Assembly: GCA_035480415.1 (NCBI GenBank)
Contig: DATIHT010000067.1
Coordinates: forward strand, 1-9,084
Reading direction: 5' to 3'
DNA from: DATIHT01 sp035480415
Lineage (GTDB): Bacteria; Patescibacteriota; Microgenomatia; Curtissbacterales; GWA2-41-24
DNA length: 9,084 nucleotides
Shown: positions 1-5,391 of the stretch, in pieces
Numbering within the stretch: position 1 is the first letter of the stretch
Layout: every line of letters starts with the position of its first letter
Position numbers and translations under genes: made by a program
The notes under the pieces: model-generated
What the model was told of the DNA's origin: nothing
The model's input: only the letters and a program-made list of their open reading frames with translations
The model's database searches: none

Positions 1-1
1 G

Positions 2-94
2 GTGGCATCGGTAGTAGGTTTTTCGGTTGGCCACATTATTGGAGCTTTGATAGGATTCTATCTACTTTTCCAGATTAAACCTAAGTATAAGTAA
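2..94 (+). CDS. C-terminal end of a membrane protein, possibly rhomboid-like (partial, 5' end outside window)
   Basis: Frame 2 is open from the window edge to a TAA at 92-94 and encodes 30 residues. They form one hydrophobic helix containing GHIIGALIGFYLLF, followed by a short basic tail (KPKYK). A His-x-x-Gly-x-x-x-Gly pattern in the last helix, followed by a basic cytoplasmic tail, is what the final helix of rhomboid intramembrane serine proteases looks like (HxxGxxxG carrying the catalytic His). Other polytopic membrane proteins could give a similar tail, and the catalytic Ser region lies outside the window. The reading as a membrane-protein C-terminus is fairly secure; the rhomboid assignment is a guess. 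The gene converges on the helicase at 167-1384. Confidence 0.4.
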   Translation: MASVVGFSVGHIIGALIGFYLLFQIKPKYK

Positions 95-115
95 AGCTAG
101 GTTAATCCTAAGCGT

Positions 116-150
116 TTACTTGATTCTCGCTGCGCTCGAAATAAGTAATC
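116..150. repeat. REP-like palindromic repeat fragment between convergent genes
   Basis: TTACTT (116-121) and AAGTAA (143-148) are perfect inverted arms. The core between them reads, on the minus strand, TTTCGAGCGCAGCGAGAA. From memory, cores of the GAGCGCAGCGAG type belong to short extragenic palindromes found in many bacteria, often as part of a GTCAT...ATGAC unit. Here the usual ends are missing, so this may be a degenerate copy. It lies in the 72-base gap between two convergent genes and could help end transcription, but there is no T-tract beside it. Confidence 0.45.
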
Positions 151-166
151 TTTGTCGATAGAAAGC

Positions 167-1384
167 TTAGACGAAGGTGAGGGCTGTGCCGTGCTTGTTT
201 GCCCGGCCGGTTCTTCCTATTCTGTGGACATAATCATCGTAAGATTCGGGTGCGTCGTAGTTAATCACGTGTGTTACGTCTTCTATGTCCAGCCCGCGCG
301 AGGCGACATCGGTTGCCAAAAGTACCTGGATTCTATCTTGTTTAAATTCCTTTAAAACTCTTTGTCTTTGGGCCTGCGATTTGTTGCCGTGAATGCTGCC
401 AACTTTGAAACCCCGTTGTTCTAAATCTTTTGAAAGATTTTCTACGCTCCACTTTGTTCTGCCAAAAACCAATACTTTGTCAAAACCCGTTTTGTTTAGC
501 AAATCATGAAGCTGTTCTATTTTTTGACTTCTATCCTTAACATACACAACATCTTGGTCTACGTATTCTGCGGTTTCCTGAACTTTAACAGAAATAGTTA
601 CAGGTTCTTTTACGAAGTTTTGCAAAATTCTGCTCACTTTATTGTCTACAGTTGCCGAGAAAAATAAAGATTGGCGGTTTTGAGAAAGCAGGGAAATGAA
701 ATATTCAACTGTTTTTATAAAACCGATGTCTACCATCAAATCGACTTCGTCTAAAATTACATTTTGGAAAAGAGAGAGGTTCAGGATGCGTTTTTCTACC
801 ATGTCTTTAATTCTGCCGGGGGTTCCAATTACAAAGTTCGGGTTTTTTCTTAGTTCAAAAATTTGTTTATTGTAGCCGGCGCCGCCAATTAAGAGGCTGG
901 AATAGATATTCATACCATAAGTAAAGCTTCGTAGCTCTTCTGTTATTTGAACAGCAAGCTCACGTGTTGGGGCTACTATGAAGACCTTTTGGTTTTTATC
1001 TGCACTTACTTTTTCGATCATCGGCAGAAGAAATGCGGCAGTTTTACCGGTGCCCGTGTTGGCAATTCCTATTAAATCTTTGCCTTCCATGATTGGTTTT
1101 ATTGCCTGGTCCTGGATTGGAGTCGGGGAAGTGTAACCTTTGTGCTGGACGTTTTTTAATAGTTGCGGCGAGAGGTTAAAATTTTCAAATGTGTTTTGTG
1201 CTGTGTACTTTTCGTCTTCCTGTTCTTTTGCTTTTTTAATAAAGAGGTTAATGTCTAGAGGTTGGGGTTGTTTGCGGTAGTTTCTAAATCCACCAGAACC
1301 GCCACCGCGGAATCTTTTTCCCGGTGCTGCGCTTCCAAATGAATGAGAATTGCTCCTCTTGAAGGAGCTAAATCTTTTTGCCAT
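167..1384 (-). CDS. DEAD-box ATP-dependent RNA helicase (RhlE/CsdA-like)
   Basis: ATP-dependent RNA helicase, expected in the cytoplasm, remodelling rRNA or mRNA structure. All conserved motifs are visible in order: Q motif GYTSPTPIQ (83-91), Walker A ANTGTGKT (108-115), PTREL (139-143), GG (167-168), TPGR (188-191), motif II DEVD (212-215, instead of DEAD), SAT (243-245), VLVFGRT (314-320), ATDVASRGLDI (357-367) and HRIGRTGR (387-394). Residues 1-40 are a basic, Gly/Ser/Arg-rich, probably disordered leader that may bind RNA; in most bacterial homologues such tails are C-terminal. The protein stops 11 residues after motif VI, so there is no C-terminal extension or RNA-binding domain. The start is an ATG just upstream of the basic leader, with an A-rich stretch and no Shine-Dalgarno site before it. 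A REP-like element lies directly upstream. The N-terminal pattern and DEVD resemble helicases of Microgenomates CPR bacteria as I recall them. Confidence 0.95.
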   Translation of the reverse strand: MAKRFSSFKRSNSHSFGSAAPGKRFRGGGSGGFRNYRKQPQPLDINLFIKKAKEQEDEKYTAQNTFENFNLSPQLLKNVQHKGYTSPTPIQDQAIKPIMEGKDLIGIANTGTGKTAAFLLPMIEKVSADKNQKVFIVAPTRELAVQITEELRSFTYGMNIYSSLLIGGAGYNKQIFELRKNPNFVIGTPGRIKDMVEKRILNLSLFQNVILDEVDLMVDIGFIKTVEYFISLLSQNRQSLFFSATVDNKVSRILQNFVKEPVTISVKVQETAEYVDQDVVYVKDRSQKIEQLHDLLNKTGFDKVLVFGRTKWSVENLSKDLEQRGFKVGSIHGNKSQAQRQRVLKEFKQDRIQVLLATDVASRGLDIEDVTHVINYDAPESYDDYVHRIGRTGRANKHGTALTFV

Positions 1385-1398
1385 TGTTTATTTTTTCT

Positions 1399-1458
1399 GT
1401 CATCCCGAACTTGATTCGGGATCTATATCTATTGATTCTGAACTGAATTCAGAATGAC
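1399..1458. repeat. REP-like double-hairpin element with GTCAT/ATGAC ends
   Basis: A compact symmetric unit. The ends GTCAT (1399-1403) and ATGAC (1454-1458) are inverted. Inside are two perfect hairpins, each with an 8-bp stem and a 5-base loop: ATCCCGAA/TTCGGGAT (1402-1409 with 1415-1422, loop CTTGA) and ATTCTGAA/TTCAGAAT (1435-1442 with 1448-1455, loop CTGAA), separated by 12 bases. Units of the form GTCATcccgaa...ttcggGATct are a recurrent extragenic palindrome type in many bacterial genomes. It lies 15 bases upstream of the helicase start codon, so it is probably in the helicase 5' leader, where it could fold as a cloverleaf. Whether it is mobile, structural or regulatory cannot be told from one copy. 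Confidence 0.75.
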
Positions 1459-1588
1459 CAGTTTTGTTATTAATTGAAAAGAATTAAAAAAGTGAGGTGG
1501 TAGCCCAAACTTTTGAGCTATCAAATGAAGTAAATCAATTAAAGCTCGAATCTTTATTCAACTATAGGGCAGTATAACATAGATGATT

Positions 1589-1810
1589 TTAAATAGCCAA
1601 TTCTACTATTTTGTTTTTAGATTTTAAGCCGTTTATTATTCGAACCTGGGATTTTTTAACTTTGTAGTAACTTGCGAGTGCGTTGATTATGGCAATGTTA
1701 GCCTGATTTTCCAACGGAGGTTCTTTTACGAAGACATGAATTGTTTGTAGTAAATCTTCTTCTATTCTGGGATTTTTAGAATTTGGATGGGCAATTACCG
1801 AAATTTTCAT
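1589..1810 (-). CDS. DUF167 / YggU-family small protein
   Basis: A 73-residue protein covering essentially the whole DUF167 (YggU) fold. Visible family features are the N-terminal strand KISVIAHPNSKNPRI, the central VKEPPLENQANIAIINALA (usual form V.APP..G.AN.ALI..LA), KVKKSQVRIINGLKSKNK (usual form V..S.V.I..G..SR.K) and a final hydrophobic strand. The usual Gly before the AN pair is Gln here (ENQAN for EGKAN), a mild deviation. The biochemical role of the family is not established; it is widespread in bacteria, archaea and eukaryotes. The gene is transcribed toward the helicase across a 204-base gap and away from the pseudouridine synthase. There is no Shine-Dalgarno site, and a possible promoter ends 6 bases before the ATG. 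Confidence 0.9.
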   Translation of the reverse strand: MKISVIAHPNSKNPRIEEDLLQTIHVFVKEPPLENQANIAIINALASYYKVKKSQVRIINGLKSKNKIVELAI

Positions 1811-1816
1811 TTGGAA

Positions 1817-1845
1817 TTATTACGAAAGCTCAACCTTTCTGTCAT
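1817..1845 (-). promoter_or_regulatory. Candidate promoter for the DUF167 gene
   Basis: Read on the minus strand, ATGACA (1840-1845; five of six matches to TTGACA), a 17-base spacer and TAATAA (1817-1822; a weak -10). The -10 ends 6 bases before the ATG at 1810, so a transcript would begin at or next to the start codon. The -10 match is poor, so this is tentative. Confidence 0.3.
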
Positions 1846-1866
1846 TACTTACAACGAGCGAAATAG

Positions 1867-1883
1867 TACACCCAATAGGTGTA
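1867..1883. repeat. Short perfect inverted repeat in the divergent DUF167/RluA intergenic region
   Basis: TACACC (1867-1872) and GGTGTA (1878-1883) form a perfect 6-bp dyad around the loop CAATA. It is flanked on the right by an A-rich run and has no T-tract on either strand's downstream side, so it does not look like a terminator. In a divergent intergenic region it could be an operator, but nothing else supports that. Confidence 0.3.
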
Positions 1884-1916
1884 AAAATCAAAAAAGGCGG
1901 TATTGCCCCATAGTCG

Positions 1917-1925
1917 TGATATAAT
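1917..1925 (+). promoter_or_regulatory. Extended -10 promoter element upstream of the pseudouridine synthase
   Basis: TGATATAAT matches the extended -10 consensus TGnTATAAT exactly. No convincing -35 lies 16-18 bases upstream, which extended -10 promoters can tolerate. The predicted start near 1932 would give a leader of about 12 bases before the ATG at 1945, with no Shine-Dalgarno site. A second exact TATAAT (1938-1943) lies one base before the ATG and is too close to serve this start codon normally. Confidence 0.5.
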
Positions 1926-1944
1926 TCTTTTTTGTCTTATAATT

Positions 1945-2814
1945 ATGAATTTAATAGAAGCTGATAGGCGAAGATACAGTGCTTATTATCACGACCGAAA
2001 GGGAGAAATTGCCAATAGGCAAGTTGTAGAAGACTGGATTGGTACGATGAACGGACTTGGTAAAGACGGGCGTTTGAGTTCTGCGGGTACTTACAGTCTG
2101 GCCTCATGGAAATTATTTAATAGTTTTGAAGAGCATATTTTGTATCAAGACGAGGATGTTCTTGCAATTAATAAGCCTGCTTGGGTAATTTCCGGGTCTG
2201 GAGATGGCCAGCCAGAAGCTGGAGTTGTAGAGATCGCACAATATTTTAGTGGCGACGTTGTTTTGGTCAATAGGCTCGATCGTCCTACAAGCGGAGTAAT
2301 TGTTTTGGCTAAAAATGAAAAGGCGTTTGCCGGTGTGTTTGCCCAGTTTGAAAGAACCACCGGTTATCAGATGAGCAAAGTTTATAGAGCGATTTTAGAG
2401 GGCCAACCCAGAGTACTGAGAACCCAGTTTATTGATGCTGAACTTATGCCAATTGTTGGTGGTAAGATGAAATTTGTACCTGCTAAACGACCAGGGACAA
2501 CTCCTTCGCGAACTATATTTAATCCTTTATCTACTTTTGAATCAGCAAGCGGTAAGCCTAGAACATTTGCAGAATTTGAACTACTTACAGGGCGCACTCA
2601 TCAGATAAGGGTGGTTGCAGCAGAATATCTGGGGTTTCCTGTTTGTGGAGATCCTCTTTATGATTCAGGTGCAAGAGATAGGGATGTTCCCAGGCTTATG
2701 CTGCATTCATTTTCGACAACTTTTATGCATCCTATACTGTCAAAGGAATTGACAATTTCGGCTGCTCTTCCACAAGATTTTGCGGGCATGCTTCCAAGCG
2801 GAATGTCTGCATAA
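1945..2814 (+). CDS. RluA-family RNA pseudouridine synthase
   Basis: Isomerises uridine to pseudouridine in rRNA or tRNA. In this 289-residue reading the catalytic domain starts near residue 64 (HILYQDEDVLAINKPAW). The catalytic motif is NRLDRPTSG (109-117) with Asp112 as nucleophile. YRAILEG (147-153), GRTHQIR (216-222), GDPLY (235-239) and LMLHS (251-255) follow in the family order. Asn109 replaces the usual His of HRLD; the RPTSG part resembles TruC-type enzymes. Residues 1-60 are charged and Tyr-rich and do not look like an S4 domain; I do not recognise them. The open frame extends upstream to a TTG at 1903, but that would place the extended -10 box inside the gene, so the ATG at 1945 is preferred. 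Substrate RNA and position cannot be predicted. The gene ends 53 bases before the next gene, which has its own candidate promoter. Confidence 0.88.
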   Translation: MNLIEADRRRYSAYYHDRKGEIANRQVVEDWIGTMNGLGKDGRLSSAGTYSLASWKLFNSFEEHILYQDEDVLAINKPAWVISGSGDGQPEAGVVEIAQYFSGDVVLVNRLDRPTSGVIVLAKNEKAFAGVFAQFERTTGYQMSKVYRAILEGQPRVLRTQFIDAELMPIVGGKMKFVPAKRPGTTPSRTIFNPLSTFESASGKPRTFAEFELLTGRTHQIRVVAAEYLGFPVCGDPLYDSGARDRDVPRLMLHSFSTTFMHPILSKELTISAALPQDFAGMLPSGMSA

Positions 2815-2828
2815 AAAACTGCCAGATA

Positions 2829-2858
2829 TTTACAACGAAGCTTAGTTACCTGTATTAT
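2829..2858 (+). promoter_or_regulatory. Candidate sigma-70-type promoter for the desaturase-like gene
   Basis: TTTACA (2829-2834) and TATTAT (2853-2858), each five of six to consensus, are separated by 18 bases. TG directly precedes the -10. Nine bases separate the -10 from the ATG at 2868, so the predicted transcript start is within a few bases of the start codon. No Shine-Dalgarno site is present, which fits a leaderless message. Confidence 0.5.
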
Positions 2859-2867
2859 TTATCAATC

Positions 2868-3971
2868 ATGGCAGTTGAAATGGCTCCGGCTCCTACCGGA
2901 CGCAGGGATGTTTCGATGCACGTCCCATATCATATTCCCGACAATAGTGAACTAATTACTTATGCTGATTATCTTGCGGAAACTGCACCTGCGGACTTTC
3001 TTAAGCCTGGTAGGTTAATTGCAAGGAGAGGACAGTTAAATATGGCCGAGACGATTAGAAATCTCCCGCCGGATATCAGCGAGGATGATTTTAGAGGACA
3101 GACGGAACTTTCTTGTTTTACCGAGTGCGCAACAGATTTATACGCTGACCAAATTGTAAAAATAGCTAAGAAAGATGGTCAGGAGTGGATGGTTATATAT
3201 ATTAATAAGGTTTGGAGGCCGGACGAATATACTCATTCCGATCCGTTTAAAGAGGGGATTTTGGAAATGGGTTGGTATGAGAGTGAAGTAGACCAGAGAA
3301 TGGAAGAGGCCAATGAAGTTCTTTTTACGGATGGTGAAGATTACAGCACTATGGGAATGTCTGTTTATCAGATAGTTCAAGAATACTTAACAGATAGATG
3401 GTACAAATACGCCCATAAATTATCTTACAGATATAGTCCTGAATTTGCTCAAGATGTTTTGAACGTTGGAAAACGCGAGACACTTCATACTGTATGGGCT
3501 ACAAAACTGACAGCAATTCAGCTTGGTCAAAATCCAGAGCTTCTTGATCATGTTGCTGCGGTTCTAATTGGTTTTAGAATGCCTGGTAATTTGATTGTTC
3601 CGGAGCAGCAAGCACAGGTGAAGAGATGGATGCCACACTTAACAGACATTAAGGAAGCTGAAAGTGGATTAATAAAAACGATTGCTAAAATTACTGAACC
3701 TGATGATGCTGATACGGCAGGTGATTTACTAATTGATTTGGCAAGTAGGGCCGGTAAAAAGGTTGGGCCAATGGAGTTAAGGTATGCTAGGCCTTTATTG
3801 AGACAGTTTAGAACATTAATAGGAGAGGCAGTATTGCATAAATATGTTCTTCCAAACTCAAGACCATTCGACAAAACTGACTATGGAATGTTTGGCAGAA
3901 TGAGAACTAAAGCGCGTAGCGGTATGGAAACTCTCTTACCGGATTCGCTTATTTCTCTAGTTGCTGCTTAA
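2868..3971 (+). CDS. Ferritin-like diiron protein resembling soluble acyl-ACP desaturase (FA_desaturase_2 type)
   Basis: A 367-residue soluble protein with the ligand pattern of acyl-ACP desaturases, which use a diiron centre and O2 to put a double bond into acyl chains carried on ACP. Seen here: Glu80 (or Glu86) in helix 1; WRPDEYTH (116-123), aligning with WTAEENRH of the plant enzyme and giving Glu120 and His123; VQEYLTDRW (170-178) with Glu172, in the place of FQERAT; and KRETLH (202-207) with Glu204 and His207, in the place of DEKRHE. Spacings of 52 (120 to 172) and 32 (172 to 204) are close to the 53 and 33 I recall for castor Δ9-desaturase. FRMPGNLIVP (236-245) matches the F.MP... segment after the fourth helix. 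No signal peptide or membrane helix is seen. The ATG at 2868 follows a promoter-like site closely; Met5 and Met17 are alternative starts. The substrate is unknown: a CPR cell without fatty-acid synthesis would have to act on host or scavenged acyl chains, or the protein does other diiron oxidation chemistry. Confidence 0.72.
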   Translation: MAVEMAPAPTGRRDVSMHVPYHIPDNSELITYADYLAETAPADFLKPGRLIARRGQLNMAETIRNLPPDISEDDFRGQTELSCFTECATDLYADQIVKIAKKDGQEWMVIYINKVWRPDEYTHSDPFKEGILEMGWYESEVDQRMEEANEVLFTDGEDYSTMGMSVYQIVQEYLTDRWYKYAHKLSYRYSPEFAQDVLNVGKRETLHTVWATKLTAIQLGQNPELLDHVAAVLIGFRMPGNLIVPEQQAQVKRWMPHLTDIKEAESGLIKTIAKITEPDDADTAGDLLIDLASRAGKKVGPMELRYARPLLRQFRTLIGEAVLHKYVLPNSRPFDKTDYGMFGRMRTKARSGMETLLPDSLISLVAA

Positions 3972-3977
3972 ACTCCC

Positions 3978-4010
3978 AAAAAATTACACCCTAAAATCTT
4001 AGGGTGTAAT
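3978..4010 (-). terminator. Intrinsic terminator of the DUF378-like gene
   Basis: A perfect 12-bp stem, ATTACACCCTAA (3983-3994) with TTAGGGTGTAAT (3999-4010), has a 4-base loop. On the minus strand the stem runs directly into a T-tract (complement of the A run at 3978-3983), the classic intrinsic terminator form for the gene ending at 4038. On the plus strand no T-tract follows, but the hairpin lies just after the stop of the convergent desaturase-like gene and may also protect or end that transcript. Confidence 0.8.
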
Positions 4011-4037
4011 GGATAATTCCTAAAAAAGCAATAAGGA

Positions 4038-4229
4038 TTACTTTTTCTTCATTGTTAGCAAGTGATAAGCTAAGAAGAGCGCAGCTCCTCCAAAAACTAC
4101 CACATCTACTATCATTGCGAGGCTTCCTAGGGTTGATGCAATTAGATCTTTGCCGGTAACTCCTTGGTAGGCGACGAGCAGTCCGCCCACGACAAGAATC
4201 CACTTAGCAACCATAATGTGTTGTTTCAT
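4038..4229 (-). CDS. Small two-helix membrane protein, DUF378-like
   Basis: A 63-residue protein with two hydrophobic segments (about 7-24 and 36-57) and a basic C-terminus (MKKK), so probably an inner-membrane hairpin. The pattern ILVVGGLLVAYQGVTGKDLI, then LGS, then a second helix ending LAYHLL, resembles DUF378 proteins (usual start IGGLNWGLVGLF..NLV, then GS, then the second helix). The typical NWG is replaced by VAY here, so the assignment is moderate. No function is known for that family. The ATG at 4229 is fixed by an excellent Shine-Dalgarno site; an ATG five codons downstream is less well placed. With a good promoter, a 10-base Shine-Dalgarno match and a strong terminator, this is the best-equipped expression unit in the window, which suggests abundant product. 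Confidence 0.8.
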   Translation of the reverse strand: MKQHIMVAKWILVVGGLLVAYQGVTGKDLIASTLGSLAMIVDVVVFGGAALFLAYHLLTMKKK

Positions 4230-4236
4230 TTAAAAA

Positions 4237-4246
4237 TCACCTCCTT
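4237..4246 (-). promoter_or_regulatory. Full-length Shine-Dalgarno site of the DUF378-like gene
   Basis: On the minus strand the site reads AAGGAGGTGA, a 10-base match to the anti-Shine-Dalgarno end of 16S rRNA, 7 bases before the ATG at 4229. It decides the start codon and stands out because most other genes here lack any such site. Confidence 0.85.
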
Positions 4247-4252
4247 AATTTA

Positions 4253-4281
4253 ACTTTAAGGTGCCTTGTCTAGTATGTCAA
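4253..4281 (-). promoter_or_regulatory. Promoter of the DUF378-like gene
   Basis: On the minus strand, a perfect TTGACA (4276-4281), exactly 17 bases, then TAAAGT (4253-4258; four of six). The predicted start near 4246 falls at the first base of the Shine-Dalgarno site, giving a leader of about 17 bases that holds almost nothing else. Confidence 0.65.
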
Positions 4282-4286
4282 ATGGC

Positions 4287-4316
4287 TTATCGTATTAACG
4301 CGATTGTATTTATACT
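4287..4316 (+). promoter_or_regulatory. Candidate promoter of the GtrA-like gene
   Basis: TATACT (4311-4316, five of six) lies 18 bases after TTATCG (4287-4292, four of six). The predicted transcript start near 4323 would give a leader of about 29 bases carrying AGGGGA (4342-4347), a plausible partial Shine-Dalgarno site before the ATG at 4352. Confidence 0.4.
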
Positions 4317-4351
4317 TAGTTTGTTCTAGGATTAAGTAAATAGGGGAATTT

Positions 4352-4954
4352 ATGAGCGCCAAAGACACCTATTATAGTGTTGCCGCTGCTATTGTTACTG
4401 CCGCTTTTTTGGTTCCAACTCTAACTGCAACAAGCATTTACGCAAAGATTCCTTTTCCTCTTATTCTTATTTTTATTGTTTTTCCGATAGTTTCGATTTT
4501 AGGCATGACGATTGTTGCAAAGCTTTCTAAAATGGCGCCCATTTTGTGGCAACTTGCAAAATTTGCGCAAGTCGGGGTTTTAAATACTGCTATTGATTTT
4601 GGAATTTTAAACTTCCTGATTGGATATACCCACATAACTTCGGGGACGGGGATTATTGTTATCAATGCTATTTCGTTTACCGTTGCTCTTATTAATAGTT
4701 ATTTTTGGAATAAAAATTGGGTTTTTGCAGGCAAGACAAAGGCTAACTTTGTTACGTTTGCGGTAGTTACCGTAATTGGGCTTTTGATAAATACCGGCGT
4801 GGTTTATGGCCTTACAACGTATGTTGCTCCGATTATTGTTAGCACGCATACTCTCTGGGCAAACGTTGCCAAACTTTTGGCAACTGGGCTTTCTTTGGTC
4901 TGGAATTTTTCCGGATATAAGGTAATAGTTTTTAAAGGTTCTTCTTCCAAATAA
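4352..4954 (+). CDS. GtrA-like polytopic membrane protein
   Basis: A 200-residue integral membrane protein. Residues 67-195 match the GtrA/DPMS domain: four hydrophobic helices (about 68-91, 100-118, 131-154, 167-186), with NSYFWNKNWVFAGK (115-128) after the second and WNFSGYKVIVFK (184-195) at the end, the two most recognisable family signatures. GtrA-type proteins are thought to help move polyprenyl-linked sugars across the membrane for cell-surface glycosylation. Two further hydrophobic segments (about 9-29 and 34-56) precede the domain, making it longer than the usual 120-140 residues. No glycosyltransferase gene is adjacent in the window, so the partner is unknown. The ATG is preceded by AGGGGA at reasonable spacing. 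Ends 137 bases before the toxin gene. Confidence 0.88.
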   Translation: MSAKDTYYSVAAAIVTAAFLVPTLTATSIYAKIPFPLILIFIVFPIVSILGMTIVAKLSKMAPILWQLAKFAQVGVLNTAIDFGILNFLIGYTHITSGTGIIVINAISFTVALINSYFWNKNWVFAGKTKANFVTFAVVTVIGLLINTGVVYGLTTYVAPIIVSTHTLWANVAKLLATGLSLVWNFSGYKVIVFKGSSSK

Positions 4955-4962
4955 CTTCTTTT

Positions 4963-4984
4963 TTGATAAACTATCACTTATCAA
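4963..4984 (+). terminator. Weak candidate terminator hairpin after the GtrA-like gene
   Basis: TTGATAA (4963-4969) and TTATCAA (4978-4984) form a 7-bp AT-rich stem with an 8-base loop, followed by TTTGT. The stem has a single G-C pair and the T-tract is short, so it would be weak. Its position just after the GtrA stop and before the toxin promoter is suggestive. Confidence 0.3.
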
Positions 4985-5061
4985 TTTGTCTGCTGGGAGA
5001 TGAAAGATAAAACAGCAAAAAGAAAGAATAATTTCCGATCAATAGATTTAATGATATGTTA

Positions 5062-5090
5062 TTGACAGTATGATAAATTTGTCATAAAAT
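5062..5090 (+). promoter_or_regulatory. Promoter of the toxin-antitoxin locus with an internal dyad operator
   Basis: A perfect TTGACA (5062-5067), a 17-base spacer and TAAAAT (5085-5090). The 18-bp near-palindrome TATGATAAATTTGTCATA (5069-5086; arms of 9 with one mismatch) fills the spacer and overlaps the -10. A repressor bound there would block polymerase, the usual design for autoregulation by an XRE antitoxin. Unusually, the -10 ends only one base before the annotated ATG (5092), so the conventional transcript start would fall inside the toxin gene. Confidence 0.65.
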
Positions 5091-5091
5091 A

Positions 5092-5391
5092 ATGCAAGTA
5101 GTATATCATCCGGAAGTTGAAGATAAGATACTTTTTCTAACTGATGCCGATAGTGCAAGAGTTTCGAAATTGATAGATCTGTTTCTGGAGCATAAGTTCA
5201 GTTTGAGCCAACTTTACCTAAAGAAACTGACAAAGGATATTTGGGAGTTAAGGCCAGGGAAATATAGATTGCTGTTTGGAATTGTAAGTCAAAACGTTAT
5301 TATAGTGACTATTTTTAAGAAACAAACACAAAAAACTCCGATGAAAGAAATTAGATTGGCACTTAGGAGATTGAAGGAATATGAAAGATAA
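5092..5391 (+). CDS. RelE-superfamily toxin, HigB/Gp49 type
   Basis: A 99-residue protein of the phage-derived Gp49-like/HigB group, RelE-fold ribosome-dependent mRNA interferases. Diagnostic features are LTKDIWELRPGKYRLLF (46-62; usual form L...LWELR...YR.LF), a hydrophobic strand QNVIIVTIFKKQTQKTP (67-83; usual form ..ILLHGF.KK....P) and the final helix with A..R..EY. Arg54, Arg59, Lys76 and Lys77 are the kind of basic residues these toxins use on mRNA. The toxin comes first and the antitoxin second, the HigBA order, and the two genes overlap by 11 bases. The start has no Shine-Dalgarno site and sits immediately after the -10 box; no better in-frame start exists downstream without losing the first strand and helix, so ATG 5092 is kept. 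Whether it is active cannot be told. Confidence 0.87.
   Translation: MQVVYHPEVEDKILFLTDADSARVSKLIDLFLEHKFSLSQLYLKKLTKDIWELRPGKYRLLFGIVSQNVIIVTIFKKQTQKTPMKEIRLALRRLKEYER

Noticed and set aside
96..113. Imperfect hairpin GCTAGG/CCTAAGC after the first gene as a terminator
   Set aside because: It has a bulge, is short and lacks a following T-tract.
1500..1560. Possible tRNA or small RNA between helicase and DUF167, prompted by GCTCGAATC and the GGTAGC...GCTATC near-dyad
   Set aside because: No acceptor, anticodon and T-arm stems can be paired in the right order; the dyad has a mismatch and a 12-base loop.
1903..1944. TTG start giving the pseudouridine synthase 14 more residues
   Set aside because: The added segment covers the TGATATAAT box and has no ribosome binding site; the extra residues are not part of the RluA fold.
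3548..3874. Minus-strand 108-codon frame inside the desaturase-like gene
   Set aside because: Lies wholly within a longer frame with recognisable ligand motifs; low-complexity translation and no start signals.
4607..4984. Minus-strand 125-codon frame opposite the GtrA-like gene
   Set aside because: Shadow of a clear GtrA coding frame; its translation has no recognisable domain and no upstream signals.
5000..5065. A 21-codon frame (start MKDKTAKRKNNF) upstream of the toxin, sharing ATGAAAGATAAA with the antitoxin start
   Set aside because: Too short and lysine-rich to support, the GGGAG lies directly against the ATG, and it runs into the toxin -35 element. The shared 12 bases may be chance in an A-rich region.
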